Below are positions 1-5,055 of a DNA stretch of 5,157 bases, piece by piece. A program made the position numbers and the translations under genes. The notes under the pieces were generated by a model. The model did no database searches and had not been told where the DNA came from. It worked only from the letters and a program-made list of their open reading frames with translations. The first letter of the stretch is position 1, and every line of letters begins with the position of its first letter. Source of the DNA: Thermaerobacter marianensis (lineage in GTDB: Bacteria; Bacillota; Sulfobacillia; DYIH01); contig DYIH01000130.1 in assembly GCA_020723785.1 (NCBI GenBank), positions 1 to 5,157 of the forward strand, given 5' to 3'.

Positions 1-1
1 C

Positions 2-3000
2 GGCTCCGCCGCCGGCAGCCTGGTGGCCTACGTCCTGGGGATCACCGGCATCGACCCGCTCCGGTACAACCTGCTCTTCGAGCGCTTCCTCAACCCGGAA
101 CGGGTGAGCATGCCCGACATGGACATCGACTTCGACGACCGGCGTCGGGGCGAGGTCATCGACTACGTCCGGGACAGGTACGGTGAGGAACGGGTCTCCC
201 AGATCATCACCTTCGGCCGCATGCTGGCCCGGGCCGTCATCCGCGACGTCGGCCGCGCCCTGGGCATGGCCTACGGCGACGTGGACAGGATCGCCAAGAT
301 GGTGCCGGCCGGCCTGGGCATGACCCTGGACAAGGCCCTGGAGACGAGCCCGGAACTCAAAGAGGCCTACGAGGGCCGGACCGAGGTGCGACAGCTGATC
401 GACCTGGCCCGGCGGCTGGAGGGGTTGCCGCGCCACGCCTCGGTGCACGCCGCCGGCGTCGTCATCGCCCGCGACCCGCTCATGGACCACGTGCCGCTGC
501 AGCGCATGCCCGACGGCACCGTCGTCACCCAGTTCCCCATGAACGTCCTCGAGGAGTTGGGCCTGCTCAAGTTCGACTTCCTCGGCCTGCGCACCCTCGG
601 TTTCATCGAGGAGGCGCGGCGCCTGGTGGCGGAGACGGCGGGCGCCGAGGTCGATCCCTACGCCCTGCCCCTGGACGACGAACAGACCTACGCCCTGCTC
701 GGCCAGGGCCAGACGGCCGGCGTGTTCCAACTGGAATCGAGCGGCATGCGCGACATGCTGCGGGAACTCCGCCCCACCTGCCTGGAGGACATCATCGCCG
801 CCGTTTCCCTCTACCGGCCGGGGCCGATGGAAAACATCCCGGAATTCATCCGCAACAAGCACCAGGGCGGCGTGAAGTACCTCCACCCGCTGCTGGAGCC
901 GATCCTCAAGGACACCTACGGGATCATGGTCTACCAGGAGCAGATCATGCAGGTGGCCTCCGCCATGGCCGGCTTCACCCTGGGGCAGGCCGACATCCTG
1001 CGGCGCGCCGTCGGGAAGAAGAAGAAGGAGGTCCTCGACGCCCAGCGCGAGGCGTTCGTCAAGGGCTGCCTGGGACAGGGCCACCCGAGGAAGCTGGCCG
1101 ACGAGCTGTACGATTTGATCGTCAAGTTCGCCAATTACGGGTTCAACAGATGTTTGACCGGTGACACCCAGGTCTTGGACCATGATACAGGCGACCTGAT
1201 CCCGATCGGTGAACTCTATCGCCAAAGCCGCCTCCTCCACACCGTCAGCCTGGGTGAGGGCGGCAAGCTCCGGTGTCGCAGCGTGACCGACGTGGTCTAT
1301 AACGGCAGGAAGCCGGTCTACCGGCTCACCACGGCCTCCGGACGGACGATCAAGGCCACGGCGACCCACCGGTTTTTGAAGGTCTCCGGATGGAGCGAAC
1401 TGGCGCAGCTGAGGATCGGGGACAGGATCGCCGTGCCCCGCTCGCTTCCTTTCCAAGGGGCGTCGCACTGGCCCAAGCACCGCCTGGCCGTCCTCGGTTA
1501 CATCCTGTCGGCGGGGAACACCTGCCGTCCCCACTCGTTTTGCTACCACACCAGGGACGAGCGCGAACTGGCCGATTACCTCCATCACCTGGAGCGGTTC
1601 GACAACACGGCCGGCCGGGTTGACCGCTCCAAGCCCGCCATGGCGGTTTACGCCAAGCGGATCGACCGGCGCCGGCCTGCGGAGGCCGTCCTCTGGTTGA
1701 GGGACCTTGGACTGTGGGGCTGCAACGCCGGGGAGAAGCATTTCCCTGACGAGGTTTTCCGCCTGCATCCCGACGACCTGGCTGTACTCATCGGCAAGAT
1801 GTGGGTGGGGGACGGCTGCGTCGATCCTGCGCGCTCAGCGCTTTTCTACGCCGCTTCATCCGAACGGCTGGCCCGGCAACTCCAGCACCTGCTGTTGCGC
1901 CTGGGCATAACGAGCACCCTGCACCGCGAGCGCTTCCGTTGCCGAGGGGGGGGCGGGACCGGCTTTGCCGTTCACATCAGCGGGCATCAAGACATCCGGA
2001 GATTTGCGGATACGGTCGGGCTGCACCTTGTCGGCGCCGCCGAGGAGCGCCTCACCGAACTCATCGCCCGGCACCCCTATCTTTCCGGTGATGTCCCCGG
2101 GACAATGGCGCGTGGCACCGCCGACACGGTTCCGGCGGAGGTCGTGGCCCTGCTCCGGGCGGAGGCTGCTTGCTCGGGGCGGTCATACAAGGGGATACCG
2201 GCCCGCGAGCTTGGATCGACGGTCTTGTCCTGCCATGCCTGTTCCGACATCTTGTGGGACGAGGTCGTGGCGGTGGAATACGCCGGGGAGGAAGACACCT
2301 TCGACCTCACCGTCCAGGAAGACCACAACTTTGTCGCCAACGACATCATCGTCCACAACTCCCACGGCGCGGCCTACGGCTACCTGGCCTACGTCACCGC
2401 CTACCTCAAGGCCAACCACCCGGTCCAGTTCATGGCCGCGCTGCTCACCAGCGTGCAGGACGACTCGGACAAGGTGGCGGAGTACATCCAGGAGTGCGGG
2501 CGCATGGGCATTCCCGTGCTGCCGCCCGACGTGAACGAGAGCTTCGCCGGCTTCACCGTCGTGGGGAACGGCATCCGCTTCGGCCTGGCGGCGGTCAAGA
2601 ACGTCGGCCTGGGCGCCGTGGAGTCGATCATCGAGGCGCGCCGGGGAGGCGGCCCGTTCACCTCGCTGCTGGACTTCTGCCTCCGCGTCGACACCAGGCA
2701 GCTCAACCGGCGGGCCATCGAAAGCCTCATCAAGGCGGGCGCCTTCGGCTCCCTTGCGGCGCGGCGTTCGCAGCTGCTGGAGGTTCTGGAGGAGACGCTC
2801 AAGCGGGCCCAGGAGGTCCAGGCTCGGGAGGATACCGGCCAGGTGTCGTTGTTCGACATGGCGGGTGACGCGTCGGCCTCCCTGCCCCCGCCGGCCGAAG
2901 TGCCCCTGCCCGACATCGAGGAACTGCCGCTTCCCCGCCTGCTGGCCCTGGAGAAGGAGGTCCTGGGGTTCTACCTCTCCGGTCACCCCCTGGGCGGGCG

Positions 3001-3580
3001 GGAAAAGGAACTGGCGGCCCGGGTGAGCAGTTCTTTGACCGGTCTCAAGGACAGGACCGACGGCGCCAGGGTGACGGTCGGCGGGCTGGTGCGGGCGGTA
3101 AGGAAGGTGCTGACCCGCAACGGGGAGCAGATGGCCTTCGTGACCCTGGACGATGCGGCCGGGCAGGTGGACGTCGTCCTTTTCCCCAAGGTGCTCGAAC
3201 GCTGCCGCAACCTCGTTCACGAGGACGGGGTCGTCCTGGTGGACGGGCGCGTCTCATGGAAGGACGAGGAGGTTACCGTCGTGGCGGAGGAGGTGCGGCC
3301 CCTCGACGGCAGCGCCCGGGATGGCCGGTTGCGGCCGGAGGCGTATGGTTCCGGAGGCCGCGGGTTGTTCATCAAGCTGGCCGGCACGGGGGACGCCGGG
3401 CTCCTGGCCGACCTCAAGGAAACCCTATCCGCCCACCCCGGCGACACGCCCGTCTATCTCTGGTTTGCCCGCCAGAAAAAGGCCGTCCTGGCCGACCGCC
3501 GCTACTGGGTCGAGGCTCGCTCCGAACTGCTGGGGAGCATCGAGGGCCTCCTGGGTCCCGGCAGCGTCGCCTTCCGGTAG
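2..3580 (+). CDS. dnaE: DNA polymerase III alpha subunit DnaE, 5'-partial, intein-containing
   Basis: This is the catalytic subunit of the replicative DNA polymerase (C-family, DnaE type rather than PolC). The frame is open to the window edge and already reads GSAAGSLVAY, a conserved internal DnaE motif, so the GTG at 23 is not the start and the PHP domain lies upstream. The palm-domain PDMDIDF motif places two catalytic aspartates at 116-118 and 122-124; the third is in KFDFLGLRTL at 575-577. The thumb/fingers motifs SLYRPGPM, YQEQIMQ and RRAVGKKK follow. An intein interrupts the gene at 1151-2359, after which SHGAAYGYLAY resumes the polymerase. A QVSLF clamp-binding pentapeptide is at 2840-2854, followed by SGHPLG and an OB-fold segment (about 3060-3300). 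The extein visible here is 789 residues, consistent with a total near 1,150. The stop is TAG. Identity is certain; only the N-terminus is missing. Confidence 0.98.
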   Translation, partial: GSAAGSLVAYVLGITGIDPLRYNLLFERFLNPERVSMPDMDIDFDDRRRGEVIDYVRDRYGEERVSQIITFGRMLARAVIRDVGRALGMAYGDVDRIAKMVPAGLGMTLDKALETSPELKEAYEGRTEVRQLIDLARRLEGLPRHASVHAAGVVIARDPLMDHVPLQRMPDGTVVTQFPMNVLEELGLLKFDFLGLRTLGFIEEARRLVAETAGAEVDPYALPLDDEQTYALLGQGQTAGVFQLESSGMRDMLRELRPTCLEDIIAAVSLYRPGPMENIPEFIRNKHQGGVKYLHPLLEPILKDTYGIMVYQEQIMQVASAMAGFTLGQADILRRAVGKKKKEVLDAQREAFVKGCLGQGHPRKLADELYDLIVKFANYGFNRCLTGDTQVLDHDTGDLIPIGELYRQSRLLHTVSLGEGGKLRCRSVTDVVYNGRKPVYRLTTASGRTIKATATHRFLKVSGWSELAQLRIGDRIAVPRSLPFQGASHWPKHRLAVLGYILSAGNTCRPHSFCYHTRDERELADYLHHLERFDNTAGRVDRSKPAMAVYAKRIDRRRPAEAVLWLRDLGLWGCNAGEKHFPDEVFRLHPDDLAVLIGKMWVGDGCVDPARSALFYAASSERLARQLQHLLLRLGITSTLHRERFRCRGGGGTGFAVHISGHQDIRRFADTVGLHLVGAAEERLTELIARHPYLSGDVPGTMARGTADTVPAEVVALLRAEAACSGRSYKGIPARELGSTVLSCHACSDILWDEVVAVEYAGEEDTFDLTVQEDHNFVANDIIVHNSHGAAYGYLAYVTAYLKANHPVQFMAALLTSVQDDSDKVAEYIQECGRMGIPVLPPDVNESFAGFTVVGNGIRFGLAAVKNVGLGAVESIIEARRGGGPFTSLLDFCLRVDTRQLNRRAIESLIKAGAFGSLAARRSQLLEVLEETLKRAQEVQAREDTGQVSLFDMAGDASASLPPPAEVPLPDIEELPLPRLLALEKEVLGFYLSGHPLGGREKELAARVSSSLTGLKDRTDGARVTVGGLVRAVRKVLTRNGEQMAFVTLDDAAGQVDVVLFPKVLERCRNLVHEDGVVLVDGRVSWKDEEVTVVAEEVRPLDGSARDGRLRPEAYGSGGRGLFIKLAGTGDAGLLADLKETLSAHPGDTPVYLWFARQKKAVLADRRYWVEARSELLGSIEGLLGPGSVAFR
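1151..2359 (+). mobile_element. DnaE intein with LAGLIDADG-type homing-endonuclease insert (403 aa)
   Basis: This in-frame insertion splits the conserved DnaE sequence YGFNR/SHGAAYGY. Splicing residues are complete for a class 1 intein: Cys1 in CLTGDTQVLD (block A), a TxxH motif at residues 70-73 (1358-1369, block B), His392 in block F, the C-terminal NFVANDIIVHN with penultimate His and terminal Asn (block G), and Ser as the +1 residue at 2360-2362. The Hint parts are roughly residues 1-100 and 366-403; about 265 residues between them form the endonuclease region. There LGYILSAG (residues 115-122) matches the first LAGLIDADG helix but has Ala121 where the acid is expected, while MWVGDG (217-222) keeps Asp221. 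Splicing is therefore predicted to work, whereas double-strand cleavage is doubtful. The intein must self-excise for DnaE to function. Cleavage activity cannot be judged from sequence alone. Confidence 0.96.
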
Positions 3581-3596
3581 CGCCCAACCGGGCCAT

Positions 3597-3618
3597 CCGT
3601 TCGGCGCGGAGCGGTTTT
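3597..3618 (+). terminator. Candidate weak intrinsic terminator after dnaE
   Basis: CCGTTC (3597-3602) can pair with GAGCGG (3609-3614), giving six pairs including one G-U around a 6-nt loop, directly followed by TTTT. It lies 16 bases past the dnaE stop and just before the promoter of the next gene, where a terminator would make sense. The stem is short and the T tract has only four residues, so termination may be partial. Confidence 0.4.
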
Positions 3619-3641
3619 CACAAGCCAGTTTTCATAATCAC

Positions 3642-3670
3642 TTTACAAAAATCCATTCTTCCAATACGAT
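3642..3670 (+). promoter_or_regulatory. Sigma-A-type promoter for the leader ORF and pgpA
   Basis: TTTACA (3642-3647, five of six to TTGACA) is separated by exactly 17 bases from TACGAT (3665-3670, four of six to TATAAT). The elements sit in an AT-rich island (about 3615-3680) that stands out against GC-rich surroundings. Transcription would begin near 3677, leaving a leader of about 18 bases before the ATG at 3695. I infer that pgpA is transcribed independently of dnaE, although read-through is possible. Confidence 0.65.
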
Positions 3671-3683
3671 ACATAAACTGCAA

Positions 3684-3690
3684 AGGGGGA
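3684..3690 (+). promoter_or_regulatory. Strong Shine-Dalgarno (AGGGGGA) for the leader ORF
   Basis: AGGGGGA, within AAAGGGGGAAG, is the best ribosome-binding site between the genes. Only four bases separate its last base from ATG 3695, which opens an 11-codon ORF and not the pgpA frame. It is about 40 bases from the pgpA start candidates, too far to serve them directly, so any effect on pgpA would go through translational coupling. Confidence 0.6.
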
Positions 3691-3694
3691 AGCC

Positions 3695-3730
3695 ATGGAC
3701 ATCGGCCGTGGCATTCCTGGAAAGTGGTGA
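3695..3730 (+). CDS. Putative 11-residue leader peptide overlapping the pgpA start
   Basis: ATG 3695 follows a strong Shine-Dalgarno and encodes MDIGRGIPGKW before TGA at 3728-3730. The final A of the TGA is the first base of the first pgpA ATG (TGATG), the usual arrangement for translational coupling by ribosome re-initiation. No run of a single amino acid is present, so classical amino-acid attenuation is not indicated. Alternatives are that the peptide is the original N-terminus of PgpA, cut off by a one-base deletion or sequence error (a shift near 3724 would join it to the pgpA frame), or that it has no role. The placement is seen directly; function is inferred. Confidence 0.45.
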   Translation: MDIGRGIPGKW

Positions 3731-4374
3731 TGATGATGCGGGCAAAGGTCATCCGCCTGCTCGCGGAGCGCGGCGTCACGCTGGAAGACATCGGGGCGTT
3801 GGTGTACGAGGTGCAGCAGAAGTACCACCCCGGTCTGACGGTTGAGGAATGCACGCGCTGCGTGTACCAGGTGTTGAAGAAGCGCGAGGTGCAGAACGTC
3901 TTTCTCACCGGCATCGCCCTGGACATGCTGACGGAGCGGAGGATGCTGCCGGAGCCATTGCAGGGGATGCTCGAGCGCGATGAGCCCCTCTACGGCGTGG
4001 ACGAGATCATGGCCCTGGGGATCACCAACATCTACGGCTCCATCGGGCTGACCAACTTCGGCTTCCTGGACCGGCAGAAGATCGGCATCCTCCACAATTT
4101 GGACCAGGAGGAGAAGACCGACAAACGGTGCCACACCTTTCTGGACGACCTGCTGGCCGGCCTGGCGGCGGCGGCGGCGGCCAAGCTGGCCCATGGGCGC
4201 GGCAGGCGCCGCCGTGGCGGCGGGCGGGATGGCGCTCCGCCGGGGGCGTCCGCCAACGGCCGAACGGCTTACGCAAAGCCGGTGGCCGCCGGCGCCAAGC
4301 CCGCTTCCGCCAACGGCCGGGCGGCGCTCGCCGGGAGCAGGCCGGTGCCCGTCGCCGCCGCCGACGACCGATGA
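3730..4374 (+). CDS. pgpA: PgpA/YutG-family phosphatidylglycerophosphatase A-like protein with long C-terminal tail
   Basis: PgpA-family enzymes dephosphorylate phosphatidylglycerophosphate to phosphatidylglycerol; Bacillus YutG is a soluble-looking Gram-positive relative whose role is less certain. With ATG 3730 the protein has 214 residues. Family landmarks in order are LLAERGVTLEDIG (10-22), KYHPGLTVEEC (31-41), LKKREVQN (49-56), LTGIALDML (59-67), EPLQ (75-78), DEPLYGVDEIMAL (84-96), NIYGSIGLTNFGFLD (100-114) and HTFLDDLLAGLAAAAAAKLAH (135-155). The conserved core ends there; residues 157-214 are a low-complexity Ala/Gly/Arg/Pro tail not expected in the family. Three successive ATGs (3730, 3733, 3736) and two GTGs (3724, 3727) could start it; only a poor GGAAAG at 3719-3724 precedes them, and ATG 3730 overlaps the leader TGA. 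I see no clear membrane anchor apart from the Ala-rich helix. Family assignment is firm; substrate is inferred. Confidence 0.88.
   Translation: MMMRAKVIRLLAERGVTLEDIGALVYEVQQKYHPGLTVEECTRCVYQVLKKREVQNVFLTGIALDMLTERRMLPEPLQGMLERDEPLYGVDEIMALGITNIYGSIGLTNFGFLDRQKIGILHNLDQEEKTDKRCHTFLDDLLAGLAAAAAAKLAHGRGRRRRGGGRDGAPPGASANGRTAYAKPVAAGAKPASANGRAALAGSRPVPVAAADDR
4249..4319 (+). repeat. In-frame 14-bp direct repeat inside the pgpA tail
   Basis: TCCGCCAACGGCCG occurs at 4249-4262 and again at 4306-4319, 57 bases (19 codons) apart and in the same frame, so the protein carries ASANGR twice. The tail therefore appears to have grown at least partly by duplication of a short GC-rich segment. Confidence 0.8.
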
Positions 4375-4432
4375 AGCTCGGCAGGCCGTGGGTGCATCGG
4401 AGCCTGTCGCACAACCTGGGCGCGGAGCGATC

Positions 4433-4465
4433 GGTGGGGCCGGAGCGGAGTTGTGCGGCCCCACC
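4433..4465. terminator. 10-bp GC hairpin after pgpA, without T tract
   Basis: GGTGGGGCCG (4433-4442) and CGGCCCCACC (4456-4465) are perfectly complementary around a 13-nt loop, about 58 bases after the pgpA stop. No T run follows, so it is not a standard intrinsic terminator. It could stabilise the 3' end of the pgpA message or assist a different kind of termination. Confidence 0.45.
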
Positions 4466-4560
4466 TTGGCGCAAGAGGCTCATCAACCCCCCATGATGTT
4501 CCGCCTCCTCGAACAAGTCCGGATCGCCGGGAGGAGTTCCGCTCGGCGTGATGAATGGTA

Positions 4561-4620
4561 AGCGTGTTGCGAAATCACGATATCGACGGCCTGGTGGGCC
4601 GTTCCTTTTCGCAATGCGCT
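4561..4620. repeat. Composite inverted repeat / structured RNA candidate (60 nt)
   Basis: The outer arms AGCGTGTTGCGAAA (4561-4574) and TTTCGCAATGCGCT (4607-4620) form 14 continuous pairs in RNA, twelve Watson-Crick and two adjacent G-U. Enclosed are a perfect palindrome CGATATCG (4578-4585) and an inner hairpin ACGGCC/GGCCGT (4586-4591 and 4597-4602) with a 5-nt loop. TTCCTTTTC follows the inner hairpin, so that part alone could act as an intrinsic terminator, competing with the outer pairing. It may instead be a small RNA or the ends of a palindromic mobile repeat. Confidence 0.5.
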
Positions 4621-4626
4621 CTTGAT

Positions 4627-4686
4627 CTCACGTTGCTAAAACCGACCGCGGCCGGGGACCAGGCGTCGTTCCAGGAACTCACGTTG
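4627..4686 (+). repeat. 9-bp direct repeats CTCACGTTG, 51 bases apart
   Basis: CTCACGTTG is present at 4627-4635 and 4678-4686. The spacing is a multiple of three, and in the small frame beginning at 4555 both copies read LTL. They could be a chance match, duplicated binding sites, or traces of coding sequence. No function can be assigned. Confidence 0.4.
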
Positions 4687-4734
4687 TCCACAAGGAAGGG
4701 ATAAGCAGCAGTCGAACAGAATGATTGCAACTGC

Positions 4735-5026
4735 ATGAGCGGGAGGACCGCCAGACCGGAGCGGCCCTGTATGCCCGAGTATCCTCTGCGGATCAGAGGG
4801 CTGACCTGGAACGCGGAATACATCGAAGCCGCGCTGGCCGCCTCCGGGCGCCAAACTGGTCATGGTCGACCCGGAGGAGATGAAGGACGATCTCGTTACC
4901 GATATCCCGGGTGGCACCCCCGCGACGCGGGAAGGCCCGCCCGGCGATGTTCGCCCCGTCCCGGGGTGTGATCCCCCGGCGCAGGTCGGGAACGCTGTTC
5001 GCCCGGCGTTATGGCGTGTGCAATAA
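4735..5026 (+). pseudogene. Frameshifted coding-like remnant, unrecognised
   Basis: One frame reads GLTWNAEYIEAALAASGR up to about 4851, then loses protein character; the frame one base further on continues KLVMVDPEEMKDDLVTDIPG from 4853 and stays open to TAA at 5024-5026. Both segments have GC-rich third codon positions (about 15 of 17, then 20 of 27, counted by eye) like the genes around them, and a single-base shift near 4850-4853 joins them into one plausible soluble, acidic sequence. No start with a ribosome-binding site is clear: ATG 4735 and ATG 4771 are possible, and an internal ATG 4862 could start a 54-residue ORF. I do not recognise the family. A sequencing error, or a structured RNA that merely looks coding, are alternatives. 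Confidence 0.35.
4919..4966. repeat. Cluster of three short GC hairpins
   Basis: CCCGC/GCGGG (4919-4931), GGCGA/TCGCC (4943-4955) and CCCCG/CGGGG (4954-4966) each have a 5-bp stem and a 3-nt loop; the last two overlap by two bases. GGGG at 4963-4966 can alternatively pair with CCCC at 4973-4976. GC-rich DNA produces such stems readily, so the cluster is only suggestive of attenuator-like RNA. Confidence 0.3.
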
Positions 5027-5055
5027 AACGCTGTAGAGAAAGGAACGGTCGGATC

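Larger units (their letters stand above)
4375..5055. other. 681-base region without an intact recognisable gene
   Basis: No tRNA, rRNA, CRISPR or insertion sequence is visible here. It holds the hairpin at 4433-4465, a composite inverted repeat at 4561-4620, two copies of CTCACGTTG (4627-4635 and 4678-4686), a CCTCTG/CAGAGG hairpin at 4783-4799, and a frameshifted coding-like stretch from about 4735 to 5026. Small ORFs include one at 4555-4704 (49 codons, ends TAA, no close ribosome-binding site) and one at 4548-4625 (GTG then ATG, 25 basic codons, preceded by GGGAGGAG at 4529-4536). Neither resembles a family I know. The region reads as decayed or regulatory DNA. Confidence 0.5.

Noticed and set aside
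23..25. GTG as the dnaE start codon
   Set aside because: The same frame continues upstream to the window edge with the conserved GSAAGSL motif, so the gene begins outside the window.
1014..1032. AAG-rich run with AAGGAGG as an internal ribosome-binding site
   Set aside because: It encodes the conserved GKKKK motif of DnaE, and no plausible gene start follows at a suitable distance.
1965..2534. Plus-strand overlapping frame across the intein/extein junction
   Set aside because: The translation is dominated by Ser/Thr/Pro/Arg, typical of an out-of-frame GC-rich reading, and the intein frame is fully accounted for by splicing motifs.
2183..3220. Long antisense open frame opposite dnaE (345 codons on the minus strand)
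   Set aside because: It is a shadow of the GC-rich dnaE coding sequence; its translation is His/Gly/Gln/Arg-rich without recognisable domains, and the plus strand is unambiguous DnaE.
3256..3729. Extension of the pgpA frame back into dnaE
   Set aside because: The upstream part overlaps dnaE out of frame and is Arg/Gly-rich noise; family similarity begins only at the MMMRAKV region.
4555..4704. 49-codon ORF starting at ATG 4555
   Set aside because: The nearest Shine-Dalgarno (GGGAGGAG, 4529-4536) is 18 bases away, third-position GC is lower than in the neighbouring genes, and it spans the inverted repeat at 4561-4620; kept only as a note in the region entry.
4375..5055. Possible tRNA, CRISPR array or insertion sequence in the intergenic region
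   Set aside because: No cloverleaf with a T-arm motif, no regularly spaced repeats and no transposase fragment or paired terminal repeats with target duplication could be found by eye.
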